Position numbers and translations under genes: made by a program. A DNA stretch of 64,000 nucleotides from Bromus sterilis (taxonomy: Eukaryota > Streptophyta > Magnoliopsida > Poales > Poaceae), in NCBI GenBank assembly GCA_950022295.1, contig OX465600.1, positions 311,436,031 through 311,500,030 on the forward strand. Direction: 5' to 3'. The notes under the pieces are model-generated. The model ran no database searches. It was not told the origin of the DNA and saw only the letters and a program-made list of their open reading frames with translations. Positions 22,421 through 32,453 of the stretch are shown here, piece after piece; position 1 is the first letter of the stretch; every line of letters begins with the position of its first letter.

Positions 22421-23624
22421 TTTTTATTGCTCCTCTACTAGGTTTCCACCGCATGAAATCATAGTTTCTGCTAGGTGTCTATGGAGTCATAGACCCCAGG
22501 AAATTTGTCTAGAATCTTAATGAATAATGAAGTTTACTCAACAGTATGGACCATAAGACCCTTGAAAATTTGGTGACGCTCCCACCACGAGTACCACCCC
22601 GCTATCAGAATAAGCTCAGCTATAGGAAGTTCATCCACCATACCTCCAGATTTTCATAAAATATCCATTTTGGCTGAACCAGATCTATACTCAACCACGG
22701 TGTCCTTTATATCTTCTCTGATAAACCCAGCTGGATCAAGACATCCTTTGATCTAGAATAACTGAAGAGATAATGCTGGACATCCCCACAACCGATAAAA
22801 TAGTTCGGGCATTGCACAAAGCAGGAGATGTGATGTCCAGCAAGTACCCCGAAGCAAGGTAAAATGATAGGCAGATATCCTTTCAAATAGGGTTTACAAC
22901 CGATTCACCCTGCCCATCAAGTTTTAACACCTCTCCTAAATACATGAAAGGCTGAGATTAACCGTTACTCTTTCATAACGAAGGGCATGATGATCTTATT
23001 TTAAAAAAATTGTTCGCCTGAACATGCATGTAGGTATACACTATTTTAAGTTAATTACATGAAAATAAAATGCTCCCAATAAGATACGAACCAACAACCT
23101 CCAGGTCACATGCACATGGCTAAAAGCAATAAGCTATCTAGTCTTTGTTGTTGTCAATGAAGTAAATAGTTCTATATATTGTTTTCCACTTACACGGGCT
23201 GCAAGCCCATTTGTACTACCAGTTTTTCTTTAAATAGGAAAATTATAAATTATAATTTTACAAATAATATACACATAAATATATAATTGTTGATTTTAAA
23301 ATCCATATAACTAAATTATTAAGTGTAAAACATATAATTAAATTTATATGACATAATAAATGATCGTCTTGACATGTACATAATTTATCCATATTATAAA
23401 TAGTTTTTTCTTTTATTATTTTTCGTACAATCACATGTGCTGACATGCGGGACATGTCATCAATATTTCATGCATAATTAAAATAATTTACATGATTGGA
23501 TATTTGGAAAAATAAATAAAATAAAAATATTATGTAAAAATATTTCATACACAATATTTCATCAATGTCAGTATCATGTATTTTTTTCACATACATCAAA
23601 TGTATTCAATTTTTTGCCATGAAT
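22421..23624. other. Unassigned region with possible coding remnant
   Basis: No complete gene. Around 22765-22855 a short plus-strand frame reads MLDIPTTDKIVRALHKAG, then DVMSSKYPEAR, which looks protein-like but which I cannot identify. From about 22980 the sequence becomes AT-rich and featureless. Confidence 0.35.
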
Positions 23625-24515
23625 TTTGATGATACCAAATTTTACCGAGTGAGCATGCCCATGGTAATCCTTCATGCAAAATTTAATCAAATTTGGCCCA
23701 TGGTAACTAAACAATTCATAAAATGTAAAAAGGCAATACCATTTTGTCATGGATGCTTCCGTCAGTGATCCGAGTGTGTAGCAAAAATTTGGGTCCATTA
23801 GATGGATGTGAAAAAATAAGTACTTTGAAACTAGCCCTTCCGACTTACCTGAACCACCACCTTTGAACATGGTATTTTTTTTCCTATGCATGGACTGATA
23901 CCAAATTTTACCAGCAAGTGGGCATTGCATGGTAACCATCCAGGCCAAATTTGAATGAATTCGAACACTGTACAAACGATGTGTCACGTTCGGCCGATAT
24001 TTTAGGGTTGTTTCATCGAAAAAATCCTAGAAAAATTATAAAATAGCAAACAAAAATTAAAATTTTCATGGATGTTTGACATGGTGATTCGAGTATGTGG
24101 AAATGTTTTTGGGTAAATTTGATGGATGTGAATAAAAAATGCTTTGAGTATCCTTTTCGGCCTACTCGAAACACCACCTTTAAACATTGTGTATTATCTA
24201 CCATGCATGGAATGATACCAAATTTTACCTGTAGGTGGGTATGCCTATGGTAACCCTCCATGCAAAATTTGAACGAATTCGGACACCAAAGGCACATTAT
24301 GTCACGTTCGACTTGTATTTTAGGGTTTTTTTCACCAGAAAAAACCTAGAAAACTCGTAAAATGTAAAAAGGCAATGAAATTTTGCTTGGATGCTCGCCA
24401 TGGTGATGTGAGTGTGTATAACAGTTTTCGGTCCATTTAATGGATGTGAAAATAAAGTCCTTTGACACTAGCCCTTCCGACCTACTCAAACCACGACCTT
24501 TGAACATGCAAAAAA
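23625..24515. repeat. About 315-bp tandem repeat, three copies
   Basis: Landmarks recur at intervals of 312-321 bp: ACCACCTTTGAACATGG at 23862, CACCTTTAAACATTG at 24174 and CGACCTTTGAACATGC at 24495. Each unit also has GATACCAAATTTTACC, CCATGGTAAYCMTCCATGCAAAATTTG, GTCACGTTCG and TTAATGGATGTGAA. The leftmost unit lacks the GTCACGTTCG part. Confidence 0.85.
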
Positions 24516-25129
24516 AGTTAATGTATTTTAAAAAAGTTCATTGAAACATGCAAAAAAGTTTGTGTATTCAAAAAAATATTACCAAATTGTATAAAGTTCA
24601 TGTTTTAAACAAAATAAAAAATTCAAAATAAATTTCACAAATTTATGCAAAGTTCATTGATTTTAAGAAAAGTTCAATGATTTTCAAAAACTTTCATCAA
24701 ATTCAAAAAATTTCACCATTTCTAAAAAAAGTCATCAAATTTGAAAACGTTTATTGTATTTTTTTAAAAGTTCACTCATTTTGAAAATGGTCAAAAAATT
24801 GGAAAAAGTTCTTCAATTTGGAAACAATCTTTGAATTTGAATTTATTTATTTTTGCATTTTAAAAACACTAGCGAAAAAGCCTGTGCGTTGCGACGGGAA
24901 TTTTTTCTTTTACACACTCCTAACTTGATAAGCATGATTCAATTTATTAGCATCTACTTACTAATCACCCATCTTGAGGTATTTATTCAAAACATCTCAC
25001 TGATATTAAGTTGCGAGCCACAACGATATATTGCAAACTTAAATCAACGGATAACTGCATTAAGACTCTACGCTAATATAGGGAATCCTTGTGACATGCA
25101 GTTACAAACACCACTGTTTTACCCCTAAT
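24516..25129. other. Degenerate AAAAGTTCA-rich DNA and a transposon-like boundary
   Basis: 24516-24850 is built from degenerate AAAAAGTTCAT / TTCAAAAA words. At 24867 there is an abrupt change at CACTAGCGAAAAAGCCTGTGCGTTGCGACGGGAA. I recall this kind of start from dispersed grass DNA elements, but could not find a matching opposite end. Confidence 0.35.
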
Positions 25130-25979
25130 GGCAACAACTACACATTTCCTAGTCTCATATTTCTGTCACTGAAGGAGGACATTAGGAGGCATGAACCCAT
25201 TATCTAACATAACGCTCCCTCTTGGAGTTACAACCTATTACTTGGCCTAAGCAATAAATTGAAATGGAGAACATGCATGACTACTTAAGAATACAATATA
25301 AAAGAGATAAAAATATATTACTTTCACAATCTGAACATAATCTCATAATCAATCGGATCCCAGCAAACGCAACATAACCACATAAAAACTTTAACATATA
25401 TGCATTGATCATGATAGGAAGCTCACAAGGGCTAATCAATGAGGCACAAGATTAGAGAGAAGACATTCTTAAGCTTGCTGCCATCCAAGGAGGAACAACT
25501 TACGAAGCATCTCGGGGGCAAGCATTGTGATGGAGGAGCCTCTGGAGATCAATCCTCCCTTCGGCAGGGTGCCGGGACCTGAACTTCTGCTGCTCCCGAT
25601 CTCGGAATCGCAGCGACGGCGTAATAGTGGCGTAGATGGCGAAAAAGAGTCCTCCTCGAGGGTTTTCAGAACAAGGGGTAAATATAGGCGAAAGAGGGGC
25701 ACCATGGGGTGGCTCCCCCTAGCCCCGCTTCGGGCTTCTGGAGTCTTCCGGTAAATTGAATTTTCTGGATTTTTTTCTAGATTTTTCCAGCAATATTGAA
25801 TTTTCACCTTTTTCTGTAATGCACGAACAAAAACAAACATAAACTGGCACTGTGCACTAGGTTAATAGGTTAGTCCCAAATATACTGTAAAAGGTATGAA
25901 AGTGCATTGAAAGATATAGCAAAGTCACCAAATCAATCATATAACAAGCAAAAAGTATAGATACATTTGAAACTTATCA
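25130..25979 (-). mobile_element. Reverse-oriented LTR remnant (Gypsy-type)
   Basis: On the minus strand it starts TGATAAGTTTCAAATGTATCTATAC. It then parallels the solo LTR at 14817 in order: a TTTGGGACTAACCTATTAACCTAGTGCACAG-like block, CTTCCGG, GGCACCCTGCCGAAGGGAGG, a start-codon-like leader and a GGAGTTCTTCC-like end. The far end fades near 25130 and no target duplication was found. Confidence 0.6.
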
Positions 25980-26220
25980 GCAGATATAATATACATCGTG
26001 CTCTTGTAATACAAAGGGTCAACGTTCCGTGCGAAAAGTGACAAGGTTCAACAAAGGAAAGAAAAAAAATTATATGTTCAATTGGATGCCAAATTTATAC
26101 ATTTAAAAGGTTTAAATATATGCCAGAATTACAGATGGCACAATTGAGGCAATAAATCGTATCCAATATTCTTCGTATCTTTCGCCATATTATGACATTA
26201 ATCCTGGGAAATCCCTCCAC
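25980..26220. other. Upstream region of the MADS-box gene
   Basis: AT-rich DNA between the LTR remnant and the gene. Only about 240 bp separates the TATA box from transposon sequence, so the native promoter may be very short. Confidence 0.5.
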
Positions 26221-26228
26221 TATAAATC
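26221..26228 (+). promoter_or_regulatory. TATA box of the MADS-box gene
   Basis: CTCCACTATAAATCAACC lies 77 bases before the ATG, placing transcription start near 26250 and leaving a short leader. Confidence 0.65.
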
Positions 26229-26297
26229 AACCACTGCTCCCTGCCGATTGAAGCAACCTTCCTTTTCTTCCTTAGTTTTTTCTATTCGCCGGCGGCT

Positions 26298-26798
26298 ATG
26301 GCTCGCAAGAACCCAACCCGCAAGAAGGTGACTCTCCAGTACATCCGCAAGGCCTCGACGCGGCGCGCTAGCTTCAAGGATCGTCTCGGGAGCCTCATGG
26401 ACCAGGCGAGGGAGCTATCCATCCGCGACAATGTCGACACCTGCGTGGTGGTGTATGAAGAAGGCGAGGCGGTGCCTGAGGTCTTCCCATCCCCCGCCAA
26501 GGCAGTGGAAATCCTGAATCGATTCAACACCTTGCCGGAGGTAGGTCATTTAAAGATGATGAACCAGGAGGCCATACTCACCCAGCGCATCCAAAAGCTA
26601 CGTGTCGAGGTCGAGATGGCCCGGCGCGAGTGTCGGGACCGCGAGCTCAAATTCCTCCTGCACAAGGCCATGATCGGCAACCCCGTGGTCCTCCCCAGCC
26701 TCAACATCGAGGACCTCATCGGCGTTGGGTGGAAGGTGAACGCGCTCCTCAAAAGCATGGGCGAACTCGACGTCGTGTCTCCGGCGCCACCGCTGTAG
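26298..26798 (+). CDS. Type I (M-gamma, AGL80-like) MADS-box protein
   Basis: A single-exon ORF of 166 residues. The MADS domain (about residues 1-60) starts MARKNPTRKKVTLQYI and continues through STRRASFKDRL to DTCVVVYEEGE. The M-gamma signature follows: AVPEVFPSPAKAVEILNRF, then a MMNQE helix. These nuclear DNA-binding proteins usually act in the female gametophyte and endosperm, often as M-alpha/M-gamma heterodimers. Two oddities stand out. A four-residue insertion (NPTR, 5-8) sits in the basic arm. The basic helix that family members carry as KKRRKGLMKKA reads KDRLGSLMDQA here, losing several lysines and arginines. The frame is intact with TATA at 26221 and AATAAA at 26875, so it may be expressed, but normal DNA binding is doubtful. 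The start is the first in-frame ATG, matching the family. Confidence 0.88.
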   Translation: MARKNPTRKKVTLQYIRKASTRRASFKDRLGSLMDQARELSIRDNVDTCVVVYEEGEAVPEVFPSPAKAVEILNRFNTLPEVGHLKMMNQEAILTQRIQKLRVEVEMARRECRDRELKFLLHKAMIGNPVVLPSLNIEDLIGVGWKVNALLKSMGELDVVSPAPPL

Positions 26799-26874
26799 TG
26801 TCTGAACTTTACTGTTCATCGATCATAATTATGTTATCAGTTTATCAGTTAGGTTCAGAGTTTACATTTAAATG

Positions 26875-26880
26875 AATAAA
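26875..26880 (+). terminator. Polyadenylation signal of the MADS-box gene
   Basis: AATAAA lies 77 bases after the stop. The Copia LTR begins six bases later, so natural cleavage would fall inside transposon sequence. Confidence 0.55.
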
Positions 26881-26885
26881 TGACC

Positions 26886-27235
26886 TGTTGCGTGAGCCTG
26901 TTCACGCCTGGTCAGTAGCATCATGTAGCATAGATGCCACACACGATGAGTCGTGGGATGTCACGGCTGGATCTTCATGTGCGGCATGATCGGGGCATGA
27001 GCGATGTCGTGGGATGGCACGGCCAGTAGACTCGTTCAACACCTTGTGTTTTGCTTTCATTTATCCTGATCTGAGATTGTTGGATCAGAGGAATAAAAGG
27101 AAACAAGAAAAGTTGCAATCTTGCACATAGCGCAAAAGTACTCTAGTTTTGTGTCTCTCTTTCTATCTCTTGCTCCTGTTCTCATTTTCGGAACTTGACG
27201 TTCATGAGTGAGTGTGTGAGAGGTCTGCAACTACA
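26886..27235 (+). repeat. 5' LTR of the degenerate Copia
   Basis: The right end is fixed by CTACA followed by AT and the primer site. The left end is taken as TGTTGCGTGAGCC because it immediately follows the MADS 3' end. With no second LTR in the window this boundary is uncertain. Confidence 0.6.
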
Positions 27236-27237
27236 AT

Positions 27238-27249
27238 TGGTATCAGAGC
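27238..27249 (+). other. Primer-binding site (initiator tRNA-Met type)
   Basis: TGGTATCAGAGC, the standard complement to initiator tRNA-Met, lies two bases after the LTR end and just before the gag ATG at 27257. Confidence 0.88.
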
Positions 27250-27256
27250 CTCAAAC

Positions 27257-29045
27257 ATGTCGAAGACGCCGGTGACCAAGAACAAAGGGACTTGGCCTAA
27301 AGGGAGCGGCACCACGCCGCCGCCGGCACACCTTCGGTGTCCCTCCCACTCCCTTGCTCCCAGGTGCGGCCACAGCGCAACGCGTCGCGGCGGCAGTGAG
27401 ATTGTCATGCATGATGCTCCATAGCAGCGGTAGTGTGCACTCCTCGATGCTGACTCGCACAAGTTATGCGGAGTGGGCCATGGTGATGAAGGTGCAGCTT
27501 TAGGACGCGCACCTGGAGGACTTCATCGAGTATAGCGCCGATGACAGCGAGGACGGCCGTGTGGTGTTGGATGCACTACTTCGCGCGGTGCTGGCGGAGC
27601 TGGTGCGGACGCTGGCGGTGAGAGACTGCGCTAAAACAGCGTGGGAGACCATGTTAGAATATTGGGCCCATTAGTGGGCAGCCCATATAAGCAAGTCTTG
27701 AAATCTCAAATTGGCCCATGTGCATGGCAGAATTTTGGAGGTGCAATGATGTGCTAAAGTTTAGTCCCACCATGCTAGTTGGAGGAGAGTCACACCTCTT
27801 TATAAAATGAAGTGTTGAGACACTTGTGTGCTTGAGTTAAGAGAAGGCTCTCTCACGCGCACTCCTCCTCCGCCGCCACCGCCCATCTCGTCACGACGCG
27901 CCGCGGGGTGCGGGAATGAGCCGAGCCGATGGTTATATTTTTGCTGTTCGAGAAAAACGAGTTTTTGCGTACGCGTACAGTTTTTGCCTATCCGGGTCGC
28001 TACTGGATTGTGGACCGCTGAACCGACTCGAACGCGTGCGATGTGGCCGTCCCACGTTCGTACCTGTTAGGGTTTCCCGAGCTGCTCTATATATTGCAGT
28101 GCGTTGCGTTGCACCGTCACATCGAACCAATCTACGTTTGCCACACCTCATGCCTTGCGTCGCCGTCGTAGTTTACTTCAATCCGAGCGCCGGCGCGCAC
28201 CGGCGTTTGGGAGAACAGGTCTCCGGAACCAGTCGCCTTTGTGATCCTGAACGGGAGAGGGCGAATTAGGTTTTTGGGAAGCGCTTTGCGCGACTGCTTG
28301 CCGCTTCCACCACGGGTCGCCTTCCAGCCGGAGCTGCAGATCGTCTCCGCAGGCGTCGTCCTCTTCGACCCGTCATCACCAACGTAATCTTCAACAACTT
28401 CATCGCTGATCTTGCCGCGGTGAACTTGTCTGCCTCCTCTGCAAATGTTCGGTACGTGCGGCGTATTCTGAACTATATGTTTACTATGAATATGTTGGCG
28501 TATATGTTGCTGCTACTGTTCATGTTAGTTAATACATGTAGTATGTTCGTGTTTCACATGTTAGTAGCTGTTGTAGTCATGTTTAATATTCAGGAATTAA
28601 TCATGAAATTATTGCCTAATTATCCAACAGACCATTAAGACCATGCGCCTGGGCAGCGAGCGCGTCCAGCTTCAAGGAACTCTTGTTCATGGCGGGCGAG
28701 CCGATAGGAATTTTCTCGATTCGTTTGACTGCCATCATCAGTAACCTCGAGCTGCTCGGTGACCCGGTTGACGAGTACAAGGCGGTGCTGAAATACCTGC
28801 GCATTATGCCGAAGAAGTGTCGTTCGATGGTCATGGCGATCGAGGAAACGGCCAACCTCAGGGAGCAGACGATCGAGGAGCTTACTTGAACACGCCAACA
28901 CTATCGGGCATTGGAAAGGGAAATGTCACTATTGTGGCAAGCCCGACCCCTAGGCAAAGGAATGCCGGAAGAAGAAGCGGGATGAGGTGAGCCGTGACGT
29001 CCAGGGCACACGTCGCCCAAGCAGAGGAGGAGGGACTTGATCTCC
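27257..29045 (+). pseudogene. Copia gag remnant, split by a solo LTR
   Basis: Starts MSKTPVTKNKGTWPKGSG at 27257. After a frame change it reads a UBN2-type gag core: WAMVMKVQL, then HLEDFIEYS before the solo LTR at 27652, and FKELLFMAGEPIGIFSIRLT, ISNLELLGDPV and IEELT after it (about 28670-28888). A CCHC zinc-knuckle remnant (CHYCGKPD ... ECRKKKRDE) follows near 28925, with a stop inside the knuckle. The reading phase across the solo LTR is continuous once the GACCA duplication is allowed for. Gag would form the particle shell. It is not functional here. Confidence 0.8.
27652..28629 (+). mobile_element. Solo LTR, Copia-type
   Basis: 978 bp starting TGTTAGAATATTGGGCCCATTAG and ending CCTAATTATCCAACA, flanked by the exact 5-bp duplication GACCA (27647-27651, 28630-28634) inside the gag of the older Copia. 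A TTTATAAAAT TATA motif lies near 27800. Open frames inside it at 27828-28269 are not genes. Confidence 0.93.
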
Positions 29046-29054
29046 TTCTTGCTG

Positions 29055-29877
29055 GAGAAAATTGCAGCTAACACCAGTCTTTGTGGCATTTGTTGCACAA
29101 AACCCATAAACAAGATCTTTTTCGCAGCTAGCACGGGTTTGTCCTAATATTTTGCACCTGGCCCAAATGAGGAGCTTAACTCGTAGACATGTTGATAAGA
29201 GAAATTTTGAAGAGAGGAGGACATTTTTTTACTGCGACTGTACTTTTATTTTACTATGTTTGTTGTCATTGAGATTGTCATTGTTTTCGCACCTGAGACC
29301 ATATTTTAATTAAAAAAATCATTTAAAATTTAAAATATTATTAAAAATTTATATGATATCTACATGCATCTGGAGTTTTGCTACATAATACATTGCATTA
29401 TGGGCTACACAAAAATCACAAAATCGTGTATTTGAATAGGCTAAAAAGACATCATTTTTCTTCCAACATTTGTCTTTTTTGTGTAGGTCAAGTATGAATA
29501 TCTATTTTGATGCAAATCTGGATGTACATACTACACATGTGCATTTGCATGTTTGTTTTCAAAAAAGTTAGACAAAACATAAAAATATCATTTTTTTAAA
29601 CGAGATTACTGGTGTTTGTGTACCAAAACAAATTTTTGCTTATATATTTGCTGTCAAAAAGGGGTCACGTATGAATATATATTTATGTTTCTAAATGTTA
29701 TGTTGCGCGCAAAACAGCGGGCCCAGCCTGTTAGATAACCTGTTAACAAGGTTAAAGTTGTTTGTTTGGGTCAAGTGCAAAAAATTAAGCTTAAACTGTA
29801 CTAGCTGCAACAAAGGTTTTGTTTCTGTGTTTTGTGCAACAAATATCACAAAGGCTGGTGTTACCTGCAATTTTCTC
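29055..29877. mobile_element. Non-autonomous Mutator-like element
   Basis: 823 bp with long terminal inverted repeats of about 120 bp beginning GAGAAAATTGCAG, e.g. CTAACACCAGTCTTTGTGGCATTTGTTGCACAAAAC against GTAACACCAGCCTTTGTGATATTTGTTGCACAAAAC. The exact 9-bp duplication TTCTTGCTG flanks it at 29046-29054 and 29878-29886, the size diagnostic of Mutator-like elements. There is no transposase. Inserted in the old Copia after gag. Confidence 0.93.
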
Positions 29878-29967
29878 TTCTTGCTGTGATCGGCGAAAGG
29901 GATGGTTCGTGGACTGCACGTCATCCAACGACCAGAGAATTTCTATTAAGGACGCGCTCTCGGCAAG

Positions 29968-30177
29968 ATGCACAGTACACCATTCCCTCGAGCAACAAAT
30001 GACAGGGCAAAGAAGGGACTCAAGCTTGTTCATGGAGATTTGTGTGGGACAACCACACCACCCACTGCCGCTGCAAACAATTACTTCTTGCTGGTTGTGG
30101 ATGATCACGGCAGATACATGTGGTTGGAAGTGTTGAGAAGAAAGGATGAGGACTTTAGGTTTTTCTGCATGACTAGT
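29968..30177 (+). pseudogene. Copia integrase N-terminal piece, first copy
   Basis: Reads STPFPRATNDRAKKGLKLV, then HGDLCGTTTPPTAAANNYF and LLVVDDHGRYMWLEVLRRKD. This is the start of the Copia integrase core including the first catalytic Asp region. It breaks off at 30177 where unrelated sequence begins. The last 188 bp are repeated at 32265-32453. Confidence 0.75.
29990..30177 (+). repeat. 188-bp direct repeat, left copy
   Basis: Starts GAGCAACAAATGACAGGGCAAAG and ends TTTTTCTGCATGACTAGT. About 95% identical by eye to 32265-32453. Confidence 0.85.
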
Positions 30178-32264
30178 AAATATGCACCTGCAACACACGA
30201 AATACCAGTTCAAAAAAATATTTCTTCACAATTAGTCGATAATTATTTTTAGAAAAATCACAATCGTGTGCGTATGTGACACATCAAATGCAATCAGCTG
30301 GATGAACTTCTAGTTTTCTACCAACCCCTTGCAAGAACTAAAATAAAAACTTGGATAAATTCTGACTAACATTTTTTTAGAAAATTCACAATGGTATACT
30401 TCTATACCGGAAGAACCTCTACGAACCCCTTGATAGAAATAAAACAAAAAACTGGCTAACTTCTCCAGAGAGAACATTTGGGCATAAGCTATTTAGTCTT
30501 TGTATAGTAAAAATGGAATCAAATACACCAGATTGTCTCTATTTTCTATTGTAAACTTCATTGGACTTGTGATACGATTAAGCATTCTAAAAATGATGGC
30601 ATAGGCACAAACTTTGAGTAAAAAAATGGACAATAGGAACATACAAAATGAGCCCTAGACGGTAAACTTTATCAGAGATATAATTAACTAGCGGGGAATT
30701 GCGCGGCGGCACGCCGCGCCCGTGAGGTATTTGCTGGTGTTTGTGTTTGCTATTAGTAGTACAATGTGTCTTGCCAAATATTAGTGTGTTGGTTAAGTTT
30801 ATCTTTCAAGAAAGGTATAATTTCTAAAAAAACTAATATAAGGGGTTAAAATGTACTAATACTACATTCTCAAAAGGTATGACCAAAAATAAACTACAAA
30901 AGTTATTGACATTGCATAAAATAAACATAGTGGAAGAGCGATAAACGCATTAGAGTAGCAAAAAAATAAGGAATAGCACGAACATAATTGAAGGCTAGCC
31001 ATAGCACAACCTAAATAAAAAAATAGTATACATATACTGTGATGTTGATGCACATGTAAGAAATGAAGCACAGTAGAATATATGAGAAGCGATAAATCAC
31101 TCACACTAACACTTAGCAGATAACAGGTAAGCTAAGCAGAGAATAATTATCTTTCAGGATAGAGCACATCAAGTCACACGATGATAAAGTCTAAAGTGCC
31201 AAATCTTATGCTTTGGACAGGAGGGAGTGAGCTATTACACGACAAACAGTTGGCAACAATAGAAGTAGGAAGACCGTAAGTTGTACTCAGTTGGCCATGA
31301 AAAACTTGATTCAAATACGATCTAGTTCAATGCAAACAAAGGTAGAAAGCTATTCATATTTCTCACATCAACAAAATGTACATCCAACCAAAAAGGGGAA
31401 TAATCAATAATTTTGCATAGTATTTGAAACCCACAACCGTTAGTTTTCTTTCTTTGTAAAATAAGAATAATATATAGCACTGAACATTTAACAACTTGTT
31501 ACACATCCTTTCTATATATAAGTTAATTAAGATAATGGATTATTAAATCCTACATATAGAATAGCCAGGATTCGTGAATTTCCTTACCAAACTGAGAAAT
31601 ACACTTGACTGAGAACCATTCATATTCTTATTTAATTGATTGTGTATTATGGGAATGCTAGCTCAAACAGTAGAGCTCAGCGAGCCTATGAGCAAGCTCC
31701 TGGATATCCAGTAGGCACTTCACACTTCGCTTTAGAGAGACAGAAGATTAATGGTGCCTGATAAAAATAATCAGCTAGCTGGAAAACAAAAATGAACTTT
31801 GTCATTTCAAAATGAGAAGAAGAGAATTGAACAATCAGCAAGAACCATGCTTGGTAGTCAAAAATTAATCTGTATGTAGGCACCAACAAATAAATATCCT
31901 AAACAAAGTGTAGTAGTTATAATGCAGGTTTAATGGGAAAATAATTGATCCGGTTGAATCATTTATAAAAAAACTAATGCAATGTAGTATGGGTTGGTAA
32001 GCTGGTATAAAAAAGGGAAAAACTATATAACATTAAGCAAATCAAATGCAGGCTACTTAGTCCATCCATGTGGTTGTTTCAAAGACTAAATGTCTTGGGA
32101 GCAAGGCCTGAAGATAAAGATGACTCAAAAAAATCTTTTCGGTCCCAATCTTCACAATTGTAGAAGTAAGTCATGTTCCTATTTATTTGTTTCCTTCTAT
32201 TTTCGGCTACATTGTGCAAGAAATGTGAAAGTGCCCGAAGAAAGCATATGCATAGATATTTTTA
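30178..32264. other. 2.1-kb insert between duplicated integrase pieces
   Basis: AT-rich with no coding sequence recognised. Near 30688 it contains CTAGCGGGGAATTGCGCGGCGGCACGCCGCG, which looks like the terminus of a dispersed grass DNA element. Neither boundary shows a clear terminal repeat. It is flanked by the 188-bp integrase duplication. Confidence 0.45.
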
Positions 32265-32453
32265 GAGCAACAAATGACAGGGCAAAGAAGGGGCTCGAGC
32301 TTGTTCATGGAGATTTGTGTGGGACAACCACACCACCTACTGCCGCTGCAAACAATTACTTCTTTCTGGTTGTGGATGATCACGGCAGATACATGTGGTT
32401 GGAAGTGTTGAGAAGCAAGGATGAGGAGTTTATTGTTTTTCTGCATGATTAGT
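32265..32453 (+). repeat. 188-bp direct repeat, right copy
   Basis: Matches 29990-30177 with about nine differences. Unlike the left copy, it continues into the rest of the integrase. Confidence 0.85.

Noticed and set aside
27828..28269. Overlapping ORFs after the MADS gene
   Set aside because: They lie wholly inside the solo LTR 27652-28629.
28635..28901. Minus-strand ORF over the gag core
   Set aside because: Shadow of the plus-strand Copia gag, which carries the recognisable domain.
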